A stretch of DNA of 7,479 bases from Ardenticatenales bacterium (GCA_013139935.1 WSZX01000260.1:1-7479), one strand, 5' to 3'; shown: positions 1 through 7,219, counted from the stretch's first letter. A program made the numbers and translations. The notes: a model not told the origin generated them from the sequence alone.

Positions 1-363
1 TCCGGCGGGGTAAGCTGGTTGGGAACGGCCTATACCGTTCTTGGTGGCGCATTCATCGGTTTGCTGGCCGGCCTCCTGCGGTGGGCGGCATCTGGGGCGG
101 ATGAGCAGGTGCTGTTTCTGTTTGTCGGCGGGCTATTGGGCGGGCTGGCTGGTTCGCTCTTTGACAGCCTGCTGGGCGCGACCGTTCAAGCTATCTACTT
201 TTGCGATCGGTGCGTCAAGGAGACTGAACGGGCTATTCACCGTTGTGGGACGCACACATCTCACCTGCGCGGTTGGCGCTGGCTTGGCAACGATCTGGTT
301 AACGTACTCGCCTCTGCGGTGGGTGCAGTTGTTGCATCTTTGATGGCGGTCTGGCTTAACTGA
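1..363 (+). CDS. DUF92 family integral membrane protein, C-terminal part (5' end outside window)
   Basis: The frame is open from the first base and ends at TGA 361-363, giving 120 residues with no start codon in view. The visible part looks like the C-terminal half of the DUF92 family (related to plant VTE6 and animal TMEM19). It begins with a G-G-V-S-x-x-G-T segment (residues 2-9) and carries the motif FDSLLGATVQ at residues 54-63. A C-x2-C-x10-C cluster follows (Cys68, Cys71, Cys82, with His80 two residues before the last Cys), and then a W-x-x-N-D-x-V-N segment. Three hydrophobic stretches, about residues 8-27, 37-63 and 98-119, are consistent with membrane helices, so the protein should sit in the cytoplasmic membrane. 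Plant VTE6 acts as a phytyl-phosphate kinase; the bacterial members have no settled function and I assign none. No terminator is evident after the stop. The next gene starts 230 bp downstream behind its own likely promoter, so co-transcription is not implied. Confidence 0.85.
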   Translation, partial: SGGVSWLGTAYTVLGGAFIGLLAGLLRWAASGADEQVLFLFVGGLLGGLAGSLFDSLLGATVQAIYFCDRCVKETERAIHRCGTHTSHLRGWRWLGNDLVNVLASAVGAVVASLMAVWLN

Positions 364-593
364 TATGCGTCGCTCTTTCCCTGTCGAACTCGCGGTAGCT
401 GCGCGGAACCGTGGCGGGACCGACATCTTTTCTCATTTCGCCACCCCTGCCAGCTTTGCTTGTGCAGCAGCGGAACTGCAGAGGGGACGGTACCTCGCTT
501 ATTATTCTACACTCTCCTTGTTTCTGTTTGAGTCATTGCCGTTTTGTGCTATAGTGGGAGCAAAGGCGTTCTTGCCGTCTAGAGATTGGCGCT
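364..593. other. Intergenic region between DUF92 gene and cyclase gene
   Basis: This 230-bp gap holds no convincing gene. An 87-codon ORF at 365-628 overlaps the cyclase start in another frame, has no family character, and is not accepted. Positions 495-555 are clearly richer in A and T than the flanks and hold the proposed cyclase promoter. I found only weak short inverted repeats, for example TGCAG at 463-467 with CTGCA at 476-480, and no T-tract that would make a credible terminator for the upstream gene. Confidence 0.6.
528..555 (+). promoter_or_regulatory. Putative sigma-70 promoter of the cyclase gene
   Basis: TTGAGT at 528-533 (4 of 6 matches to the -35 consensus) is followed after 16 bp by TATAGT at 550-555 (5 of 6 matches to the -10 consensus). 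It lies in the most AT-rich part of the gap. Transcription would begin near 562, giving a leader of about 32 nt before the GTG start at 594. This is a consensus match by eye only. Confidence 0.4.
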
Positions 594-3500
594 GTGACCA
601 CCGATACCTGCCAGCACTGCAGATTTGAGAACCCGGCCGGGTTCCGCTATTGCGGGAACTGCGGGCGCCCGTTGGCGGCTGCGTTCCCCAAGGTTCCTCC
701 CTTTGTCTCATCTCCCGCCTACCACCCGAGCCAGGCGCTCTCTTCTGGTGCGTACGAGCGGCTAAAGGCGGCCGCCGACCAGGCCCGTGGGGAACGGCGC
801 AACGTGGTGGTTCTGTTTGCTGATTTGCATGGCTACACAACCCTTGCCAGCCAGATGGACCCCGAAGAGATATTCACCCTCATCAACAGGTACCTGGGGG
901 TGATGATCGAGCAAGTGTACAAATACGAAGGGATCATTGACAAGTTCACCGGTGACGGAGTCATGGCGCTATTTGGAGCGCCAGTTGCCCACGAGAACGA
1001 CACCGAGAGGGCTGTGCGTGCGACGATCGACATGCAGACCGCCCTCTCCGCCCTGAACGCCGAGGTGACCAGTGAGATAGGGGTGGACATTCAGGTCCGG
1101 CTGGGACTCCACTACGGCGCAGTTATCTTTGGCCGGGTTGGCGTCGACTTGGATGAGGCCGTAAGCGTAATGGACTATACTGCCATCGGCGATATCGTGA
1201 ACCTTGCCTCCCGCCTGGAGCAGGCAGCCGAGCCAGGCACCGCGCTGGTGAGCCAGGCGGTCTATGAGCGGACCAAGCCGCTCGTAGAGTACGAGCCGGT
1301 TCATCCGCTGGTGCTCAAGGGATACAGTGAACCTGTTCCTGCCTATCGCGTGGTCGGACTCAGAGAGCGACCCGGCCGGGTTCGCGGTCTGGAAGGCCGC
1401 CGGACTCCGCTGATCGGGCGGGAAGAGGAGATGGCTATAGTCTCCGGCGCGGCGGAGGAGATAGTCCCGAATGGAACGGGCCGCATACTGCTGGTCACCG
1501 GGGATGGCGGGATTGGGAAATCGCGTCTCACGGCCGAACTCAAGGAGAAGTTGAGAGGGAGGGATGTCACTGTCCTGGAGGGGGGAAGCCTTTCCTACCG
1601 GCGGTCAGTCAGCTATTGGACCTTTCGGGAGGTGCTTTCATCCTATTTTGGTTTTCAGGACGATGATTCCCACACCCAACGACAGGAAAAGATCCGCCAG
1701 CGACTGGCTGACCTGTCTGAGGAGTTGCTTGACTCAGTGCCCCTGTTGGAGCTAATGCTCTCGATCCCACCAGCTGACACGGCCGCGGCCCAACGGCTTC
1801 AGCAACTGGACGCAGAACAACTCCGCCAACAGACGTTCGTTGCCATTCGAGACCTGTTCCTGATAGAGGCGGGGCGCCGACCGCTGGTGCTCATCCTGGA
1901 GGACCTCCACTGGGCGGATCGTTTGTCACTGGATCTGGTCAAGTCATTGATGGACGTAGTGTCTCAGGCTCCGCTCCTGCTCTACTGCATCTCCCGGCCG
2001 CTGGAACGGGGTTCAGCAGAACTCCTGAGCGAACATGCTGGAACCCGCTACCCGGAGCTTTTCACGGTCGTCTCTCTGGAACCGCTCTCGCCAGTCCAGT
2101 GCAGGGAGCTGTTGGCCGCATTGCTCTTGGTCCCCGATTCCCCGGACGAACTCCATGCCGCAGTGTCCCAGCGCGCGGAAGGGAATCCATTTTTCCTGGA
2201 AGAGATGATTCGCATGTTGATTTCGGAGGGAATCATCCATCGGGTAGGTGAAAACTGGGAGTTAGTGCCGGGTGCCGAACTGGCGGAGCTTGATGTCCCG
2301 GATACGCTCCAGGGACTGGTCAATGCCCGCTTCGACCGGTTGGAGGATGATCTGCGCCAACTGATCCAGATTGCAGCGGTCATCGGCTTTCGGTTCCCGT
2401 TCCGCCTGCTCAGGGCGGTCACCGGCCAGATTGCGCCTAACGAGCTTGAAGCGAGCCTGCGAATCCTGGAGGAGCAGGACTATATCGTCAGACAGAGCGG
2501 GGAAGCTGATCTGACCTATACTTTTCGGCATGCGATCACTTCTGAAACCATCTATCGCCGCATTCTGCGCGAGCGACGCACGGTCATTCATGGCGAGGTG
2601 GCTGCGGCCATTGAGCGGATCTATCGTAATCGGCTGGCGGGTCAAGTGGAAACCCTTGCTACCCACTATGCTCGCAGCCGCTATCAGAAACGAGCCTTGT
2701 ACTACCTGATTCTCTCCGGCCGAAAGACCGCTCGTTCGTTTGCCAACGCCGAGGCGCTGAATTACTATCAGCAAGCACTGGATCTGTTGGACCGGACCGA
2801 CGGGACGCTCCAGCAGCGGTTGGATGTGCTGACGGGGACGGGAGATGTTCTCACCTTCACGGGAGAGTATGGGCAAGCGCGGCGGCGCTTTCAGCAGGCG
2901 GCAAGGCTGTTGCCTGCGAGGGCAAGCGAGGCTGATCCGGTGCGGATCGGGAGATTGAAGCGAAAGATATCTGACACTTTCACCAGGCAGGGCAATTATG
3001 ACCAGGCGCTCATCTACCTGGCAGGCGCTCTGCGGTGCCTTCAATCCGGCCAAGGGCGGTTGGTTGGCCAGGAAAACGCAAAGATCCGCCAGGACATTGG
3101 CTGGGTCCATCTGCGACGTGGAAATCTTGGCCAGGCAAAGACCTGGCTTCAGCGGAGCCTTGAATTGGTGGACGAGTCTACCCAAAGACAGCTTGCTTCT
3201 TCCATATTCAATCGGCTCGGGGGGGTCGCGTTCCAGGATGGTGACTGGGAAGAGGCGTCTGGCTGGCTGGGCAAGAGCCTGGAGATCCAGCAGCAGCTAG
3301 GTGACTTGGCTGGCATGGCCCGGAGCCACAACAATCTTGGCGTGATGGCCGCTCGCCAGGGAGATCTTGATAAAGCCCGCCGGAATCTGGAGCGGTCGCT
3401 GGAACTGCGCTCCAGGATTGGAGACACCGAGGGTGTGTTAAGCAGCTACCTGAATCTCGGAGAGACCCTCAGCACACTGGGCGACCTGGAAGCGGCAGAG

Positions 3501-4100
3501 CAGGCTCTCGACCGGGCGCTGGACATTGCCGAACGCATCGGACATAGGTTCTCAGAGGGGCTGGCGCAGCTCAACTTGGGCATTCTTTGGACCCAGGCCC
3601 AGCTGTGGGAGAGAGCGATACGCCATCTGAATGACAGCGCGACTGTTTTTGGCGATATCGGCGCTCAGGATTATCTCATTGATGTCTACTTCCGCCTGGG
3701 TGAAGCCTGGCTGGGCCAAGGTGACCTGGATGACGCTCAAATGTGGGGCCAGAGATCTCTTGACCTGGCTGCGCAAGTCGGCAGCAGGGCTCTGAGCAAA
3801 TCCTACGAGCGGGGACGCTGTATGCGGCTGTTGGGCTCCATTGCCCGCGAGCAAGAGAACTGGGAAGAGGCCGAAAAACTGTTTCGCGGGAGCGTGTCGC
3901 TGTTCAAAGCTCTTGGAAATAGACTTGAACAGGGCAAAAGCTTCTATGAACTGGCGCTGTTGGCGGATGCCCGGGGAGAAAAGCAGCGCGCCACTGACTA
4001 TCTCACGAAATCCCGCGAGATCTTCCACAGTTTGGGCGCTCGCCTCGAAGAGACGAGAGCACAGGAGAGATTTCTAGCTAGCTCCCAGGGAGTCTCATAG
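594..4100 (+). CDS. Class III (soluble-type) adenylate cyclase with zinc ribbon, AAA/STAND ATPase and TPR repeats
   Basis: This is a 1168-residue cytosolic signalling protein with no membrane segment, resembling mammalian soluble adenylyl cyclase in domain order but with one cyclase domain. Residues 6-23 form a zinc ribbon (Cys6, Cys9, Cys20, Cys23). The cyclase domain spans about 68-255. It has metal-binding Asp77 and Asp121, adenine-recognition Lys117, Thr196 in YTAIGD at the second specificity position, transition-state Asn203 and Arg207, so it should be active as a homodimer making cAMP. Thr at that position marks class IIIb cyclases, a group linked to bicarbonate/CO2 response. The ATPase has Walker A at 303-310 (GDGGIGKS), Walker B at 431-437 ending in Glu-Asp, and GNPFFLEE at 530-537. 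A winged-helix-like segment follows at about 570-680. TPRs start near 721, 760, 800, 843, 883, 923, 963, 1003, 1043, 1088 and 1128. The GTG start at 594 is chosen because an in-frame stop lies at 552-554 and the ribbon begins at once; the RBS (AGAG, 581-584) is weak. The ligand or partner is unknown. Confidence 0.93.
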   Translation: MTTDTCQHCRFENPAGFRYCGNCGRPLAAAFPKVPPFVSSPAYHPSQALSSGAYERLKAAADQARGERRNVVVLFADLHGYTTLASQMDPEEIFTLINRYLGVMIEQVYKYEGIIDKFTGDGVMALFGAPVAHENDTERAVRATIDMQTALSALNAEVTSEIGVDIQVRLGLHYGAVIFGRVGVDLDEAVSVMDYTAIGDIVNLASRLEQAAEPGTALVSQAVYERTKPLVEYEPVHPLVLKGYSEPVPAYRVVGLRERPGRVRGLEGRRTPLIGREEEMAIVSGAAEEIVPNGTGRILLVTGDGGIGKSRLTAELKEKLRGRDVTVLEGGSLSYRRSVSYWTFREVLSSYFGFQDDDSHTQRQEKIRQRLADLSEELLDSVPLLELMLSIPPADTAAAQRLQQLDAEQLRQQTFVAIRDLFLIEAGRRPLVLILEDLHWADRLSLDLVKSLMDVVSQAPLLLYCISRPLERGSAELLSEHAGTRYPELFTVVSLEPLSPVQCRELLAALLLVPDSPDELHAAVSQRAEGNPFFLEEMIRMLISEGIIHRVGENWELVPGAELAELDVPDTLQGLVNARFDRLEDDLRQLIQIAAVIGFRFPFRLLRAVTGQIAPNELEASLRILEEQDYIVRQSGEADLTYTFRHAITSETIYRRILRERRTVIHGEVAAAIERIYRNRLAGQVETLATHYARSRYQKRALYYLILSGRKTARSFANAEALNYYQQALDLLDRTDGTLQQRLDVLTGTGDVLTFTGEYGQARRRFQQAARLLPARASEADPVRIGRLKRKISDTFTRQGNYDQALIYLAGALRCLQSGQGRLVGQENAKIRQDIGWVHLRRGNLGQAKTWLQRSLELVDESTQRQLASSIFNRLGGVAFQDGDWEEASGWLGKSLEIQQQLGDLAGMARSHNNLGVMAARQGDLDKARRNLERSLELRSRIGDTEGVLSSYLNLGETLSTLGDLEAAEQALDRALDIAERIGHRFSEGLAQLNLGILWTQAQLWERAIRHLNDSATVFGDIGAQDYLIDVYFRLGEAWLGQGDLDDAQMWGQRSLDLAAQVGSRALSKSYERGRCMRLLGSIAREQENWEEAEKLFRGSVSLFKALGNRLEQGKSFYELALLADARGEKQRATDYLTKSREIFHSLGARLEETRAQERFLASSQGVS

Positions 4101-4113
4101 AAGCCTACAACAG

Positions 4114-4143
4114 AAAAAAAGGGATGGCCCGAAGGGCCATCCC
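4114..4143 (-). terminator. Rho-independent terminator of the subtilase gene
   Basis: GGGATGGCCC at 4121-4130 and GGGCCATCCC at 4134-4143 form a perfect 10-bp GC-rich stem with a 3-nt loop. On the minus strand the stem is followed directly by seven T residues (A tract 4114-4120 on the plus strand), and it begins 29 nt after the subtilase stop. In the plus direction the hairpin lies 20 nt past the cyclase stop but has no T-tract after it, so it may stall convergent transcription without being a canonical terminator there. Confidence 0.9.
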
Positions 4144-4172
4144 GGCGATCTTGACGCTGACGGTGCTATGTA

Positions 4173-7106
4173 CTACCACCCGTCCACCGTGCTTCCAACG
4201 CTGACGGCGATTTGGTCAAGACAGCCATCCCATACGAGTCCGCCGTCCCAAACCAAGCCACCATCCCATACGAGCCCACCGTCCCAAACCAGGCCGCCGT
4301 CCCAGACCAAGCCACCATCCCACACGAGCCCACCGTCCCAAACCAGGCCGCCGTCACAGACCAGGCCACCGTCCCAAACTAGGCCGCCATCCCATACGAG
4401 TCCGCCGTCCCAAACCAGGCCGCCGTCCCAGACCAGGCCGCCGTCCCAAACCAGGCCACCGTCCCAGACCAGGCCACCGTCCCAAACCAGGCCGCCGTCC
4501 CAAACCAGGCCGCCGTCCCAGACGAGACCACCATCCCATACGAGTCCGCCGTCCCAAACCAGGCCGCCGTCCCAGACGAGACCGCCATCCCAGACCAGGC
4601 CACCGTCCCAGACTAGGCCACCATCCCAAACGAGCCCACCGTCCCAGACCAGACCACCGTCTTCGAGATAGAAGCTGCCTGATTCTCCATCGTAGAGAGT
4701 CGGGCCGATGTAGTGTTCCTCTCCGGTCAAGTCGAGATAGATGTTCAGGCTTGAGTTGGCCTCATCTGTTGAGGTCGATAGAACCGAGCTGGGCGCCCAA
4801 ACGCGGCCGGCCCCTTGCTGCCATGGGCTTGCCGCAAGAACATCTGGCGAACCATCGTAATCAGTATCGAATGCCGTTAGCAGAGCGCCGGCCATGACGC
4901 GATACTTGACCTGGTCTGGACTGAGGGCCGGATTCTGGTCGAGAACCAGAGCGCTTATGGCGGCAACAACCGGTGCAGCTACCGAGGTGCCTGCCATCTG
5001 GAAATACTCCCCGGCTACCTGGTTGTCCGGGTTCGCTTGCGCGAGATAGGAATCGGCCGCCATCAGGGATGCCATGTGGGCGCCTGGGGCGATGACGTCT
5101 GGCTTGACAAAGCCATCGCCAGTCGGTCCGGCCGACGAGAACGGGGCCAAATAGTCGTCGCTGGCGTCATTCGGAGTGAAATTGTCGGTGAACGCCCCCA
5201 CGGTGATCACGTACGGGACGTTGCCCGGTACGTTGATGGTTAATGGTTCGGGACCCTCGTTCCCCGCCGCGGCTACGACGACAATGTCCGATGCCCAGGC
5301 TGCCATCACTGCCAGGTTGAGCGGGTCATCCCAGTAGTGGGACTGTACCGGCGCCACCAGCGACAGATTGATCACCCGGATGTTGTAGAGGTCCTTGTTC
5401 TGTATCGCCCAACCGATTCCGGCAATGGCGCCGGCATAGGTTCCCGACCCGGTCTCATCCAGCACGCGGATTCCGACCAGTTCAACATCGGGGGCAACAC
5501 CAGCATAGTGTCCGAACTCGGTTGTCTCGCTGTTGGCAATGATGCCTGCAACCAGGGTTCCGTGTCCGTTGGGGTCTATCGGCACCGGCGAGTTATCAAC
5601 AAAGTCTGCCCAGCCCACAAGACGAGGGTTTCCATCCGTATCATACGCCAGACCGTCCAGCGGGGCGATTCCGGTATCTATGACGGCGACTGCAACACCG
5701 TCCCCCTTGACTCCCTGCGTCCAGACATCCGGGGCACCGACCACCCGGGGATAGGCGGTATCAGGCGCCAGGCCGGTCGCAATGGCATACAGGTTCTTCT
5801 GGCTATCCGTCACATAGACCACGGTCCCATTCCTGCCCAGAATCGGATCCGTCTGGATCACTCCTTCGGGCAGGAACTCGAACAAGGCTTCGCCATCGGC
5901 TGCACTGATCGCGTACAGTGCGTCCTGGACGGTGGCAAAGGAATCGCCGCCGGAGGTGGTCACTACTGCTGTCTTGATGGCGGCGTCAGTCTGAATAGAC
6001 TGGGGCAGGGCGCCATCGCTGTCGAGTACGTACAGATTGCCCTGACTGTCGCCAAAGTGGAGATTGCCGGCGCGATCGAGTGCAGGGGCGCCGCCGATCA
6101 TGGCGGCTGCTTCAAAGGTCCAGGTGGCCTCACCGCTGTCCGCGACAATCGCAGCGATCATTTTCTTGATAACGATGTAGATGGTGCTTCCATCGGCGCT
6201 GATTGTGGGCGTGTGTTCGATGGCCTGGCCTCCATTGCTGTTCTCAAGCAACAGCCAGCCGGCTCTTGCCTCCAGGTCAAACGCATACAGGTTGCCGTTC
6301 CGGTCTCCAAAGTAGGCGACGCTGCCATTGGGGCTGATTGCCGGCGAGGTTGTGATTTCCCTGCGGGATTCAAGGCTTGCCAGAAAGCTGCCACCGCCGT
6401 CCAGGGCGTACAATGATCCCTGGGCAGCAAAGAAGATGGTGCCGTCGCCGGCAACAGCGGCGGCCGTCCGGATTGGTTTGCCCGCGTCGTAGTGCCAGAG
6501 CTCACTGCCAGTGTCAGCGCTCAGGGCCCACAATGTGCCATTCGTGTCGCCGATATAGACCGCACCATCCGGGCCAACCGCCGGGCCCGCATCCAGTTGA
6601 CCGCCGGTCTCGAACGTCCAAAGCAGCGCGCCGTCTGTGTCATAGGCGTACACGGTGTTTACCTTGTCCGCCACTACCAGCGTCCCATTGGGGGCGCCTA
6701 CCGGTGCATGATCAACCGGTTTGTCAGTGGTGGTCGTCCACAGGAGGGTCCCGGCACTGGGCGCCTCGACTGTGCCATCGGGTTCGCCCGCCTTGGTTAC
6801 GCTGTGGTTGAGCCAGACGCGACTGACGGCGGGGTGGAGCCTGACTTGCTCGACCGCCTCTGGAGAAAGATCAGCCACTATGCTGTGAATGACGGGCAAT
6901 TCCTGGGTGACGCGGCCGTCCATGGCAGTGATGAGTTCCACCAACTCGGCCGTTGATTGACCCTGCACGATGACGGACACCAACTCCAGCGGGCCCTGAA
7001 TGTCCGCACCAACGCTACCTTGCGGAATGCACGCTATGCCCAATAGCAGAGATGTTATCAAGAGCACTGAGCCGATTTTCATGAACGCTGCTCGTCTGGT
7101 CTTCAT
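4173..7106 (-). CDS. Secreted S8 subtilisin-like protease with I9-like prodomain, PQQ-type beta-propeller and DGGLVW repeat tail
   Basis: This is an exported serine endopeptidase of 977 residues, numbered from the ATG at 7106. Residues 1-34 are a signal peptide (basic KTRR start, hydrophobic core, likely cleavage after VGA34). Residues about 40-105 resemble the inhibitor I9 prodomain. Residues about 120-444 contain eight repeats with LYAxD/LWT-like strands, as in PQQ or BamB-type beta-propellers. The catalytic domain spans about 457-775, with Asp477 (VIDTG), His515 (GHGT), oxyanion Asn616 (AGNEG) and Ser708 (GTSVAAP), all intact. A linker leads to 24 DGGLVW copies at 816-959, then DGCLDQ and a 12-residue end without any membrane anchor or sorting motif. 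The ATG at 7106 is preferred because AGGAGA lies 7 nt upstream; a GTG six codons earlier at 7124 would overlap that RBS. The neighbour is convergent and unrelated. Substrate and the role of the propeller are unknown; docking to a surface or partner is an inference. Confidence 0.93.
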   Translation of the reverse strand: MKTRRAAFMKIGSVLLITSLLLGIACIPQGSVGADIQGPLELVSVIVQGQSTAELVELITAMDGRVTQELPVIHSIVADLSPEAVEQVRLHPAVSRVWLNHSVTKAGEPDGTVEAPSAGTLLWTTTTDKPVDHAPVGAPNGTLVVADKVNTVYAYDTDGALLWTFETGGQLDAGPAVGPDGAVYIGDTNGTLWALSADTGSELWHYDAGKPIRTAAAVAGDGTIFFAAQGSLYALDGGGSFLASLESRREITTSPAISPNGSVAYFGDRNGNLYAFDLEARAGWLLLENSNGGQAIEHTPTISADGSTIYIVIKKMIAAIVADSGEATWTFEAAAMIGGAPALDRAGNLHFGDSQGNLYVLDSDGALPQSIQTDAAIKTAVVTTSGGDSFATVQDALYAISAADGEALFEFLPEGVIQTDPILGRNGTVVYVTDSQKNLYAIATGLAPDTAYPRVVGAPDVWTQGVKGDGVAVAVIDTGIAPLDGLAYDTDGNPRLVGWADFVDNSPVPIDPNGHGTLVAGIIANSETTEFGHYAGVAPDVELVGIRVLDETGSGTYAGAIAGIGWAIQNKDLYNIRVINLSLVAPVQSHYWDDPLNLAVMAAWASDIVVVAAAGNEGPEPLTINVPGNVPYVITVGAFTDNFTPNDASDDYLAPFSSAGPTGDGFVKPDVIAPGAHMASLMAADSYLAQANPDNQVAGEYFQMAGTSVAAPVVAAISALVLDQNPALSPDQVKYRVMAGALLTAFDTDYDGSPDVLAASPWQQGAGRVWAPSSVLSTSTDEANSSLNIYLDLTGEEHYIGPTLYDGESGSFYLEDGGLVWDGGLVWDGGLVWDGGLVWDGGLVWDGGLVWDGGLVWDGGLVWDGGLVWDGGLVWDGGLVWDGGLVWDGGLVWDGGLVWDGGLVWDGGLVWDGGLVCDGGLVWDGGLVWDGGLVWDGGLVWDGGLVWDGGLVWDGGLVWDGCLDQIAVSVGSTVDGW
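4230..4661 (-). repeat. Array of 24 tandem 18-bp units encoding DGGLVW, with a degenerate 25th unit at 4212-4229
   Basis: The array lies at the 3' end of the subtilase gene and runs in codon register for 24 complete units. Twenty-three encode DGGLVW; the unit at 4356-4373 encodes DGGLVC through TGG to TGT. A 25th unit, 4212-4229, reads DGCLDQ. There are 16 different 18-mers by my count. By minus-strand codon, Val is GTT 10, GTC 9, GTA 4, GTG 1; Leu is CTG 12, CTC 8, TTG 2, CTA 2; the Gly before Leu is GGC 15, GGA 3, GGG 3, GGT 3; the first Gly is GGC 12, GGT 12; Asp is GAC 18, GAT 6. The tail would be a Trp- and Asp-rich rod or solenoid of 144 residues. Similar short W/G repeats occur at the C-termini of some other bacterial subtilases, as I recall, but I cannot name a family. 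Confidence 0.97.
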
Positions 7107-7113
7107 GATGCGT

Positions 7114-7119
7114 TCTCCT
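7114..7119 (-). promoter_or_regulatory. Ribosome binding site deciding the subtilase start
   Basis: On the minus strand AGGAGA lies 7 nt before the ATG at 7106-7104. This is a strong Shine-Dalgarno match at optimal spacing. It argues against the upstream in-frame GTG (7124-7122), which would put the RBS inside the coding region. Confidence 0.8.
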
Positions 7120-7171
7120 GGCACCGCCGTCTTGAGTTGTACAAGACTGAGACGGAACCCCTGTCTCCAAG

Positions 7172-7191
7172 CTAACCAAATCCTAACCTAA
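7172..7191. promoter_or_regulatory. 11-bp-spaced direct repeat, possible operator
   Basis: CTAACCAAA at 7172-7180 and CTAACCTAA at 7183-7191 match at 8 of 9 positions and start 11 bp apart, one helical turn. They overlap the end of the predicted -10 box and the start region of the minus-strand promoter. Direct half-sites spaced by 11 bp are typical of OmpR/PhoB-family response regulators; a binding role here is inferred only from spacing and position. Confidence 0.3.
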
Positions 7192-7219
7192 GTCTATATG
7201 TAGAGGAAGCAGAGGTCAA
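7191..7219 (-). promoter_or_regulatory. Putative sigma-70 promoter of the subtilase gene
   Basis: On the minus strand TTGACC (7219-7214, 5 of 6 matches to the -35 consensus) is followed after 17 bp by TAGACT (7196-7191, 4 of 6 matches to the -10 consensus). An alternative -10, TATAGA at 7198-7193, would give a 15-bp spacer. The start site would be near 7184, leaving a leader of about 78 nt. The AT-rich step here supports a promoter, but the assignment is by eye. Confidence 0.45.

Noticed and set aside
365..628. An 87-codon plus-strand ORF after the DUF92 gene
   Set aside because: It overlaps the cyclase start in another frame, runs through the AT-rich promoter region, has no clear RBS and resembles no family.
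2262..3185. A 307-codon minus-strand ORF antisense to the cyclase gene
   Set aside because: It lies entirely within the ATPase/TPR coding region of the cyclase, has no recognisable domain, and is a GC-driven shadow.
4154..4207. A 10-bp direct repeat, ACGCTGACGG, at 4154-4163 and 4198-4207 around the subtilase stop
   Set aside because: A single 10-bp match is expected by chance somewhere in 7.5 kb, and there is no insertion or target-site context.
4230..4661. CRISPR array
   Set aside because: The units are contiguous 18-mers with no spacers, are in frame within a protease gene, and vary at codon third positions.
4168..4671. A 167-codon plus-strand ORF encoding PPSQTR repeats, plus shorter overlapping repeat ORFs on the minus strand
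   Set aside because: They are other-frame readings of the DGGLVW array. Its 18-bp period keeps several frames free of stops. The synonymous-site pattern is explained by the DGGLVW frame, and no RBS or family character supports the others.
5337..6416. A 359-codon plus-strand ORF antisense to the subtilase
   Set aside because: The minus-strand frame is a clear, continuous protease with propeller repeats and catalytic motifs. The long antisense frame is a by-product of high GC and codon bias.
7020..7040. Lipoprotein lipobox at the Cys in the subtilase signal peptide (GIAC)
   Set aside because: The residue at -3 is Gly, not Leu, and the -2 residue is Ile, so the box is poor. A better signal peptidase I site (VGA) lies eight residues further on.
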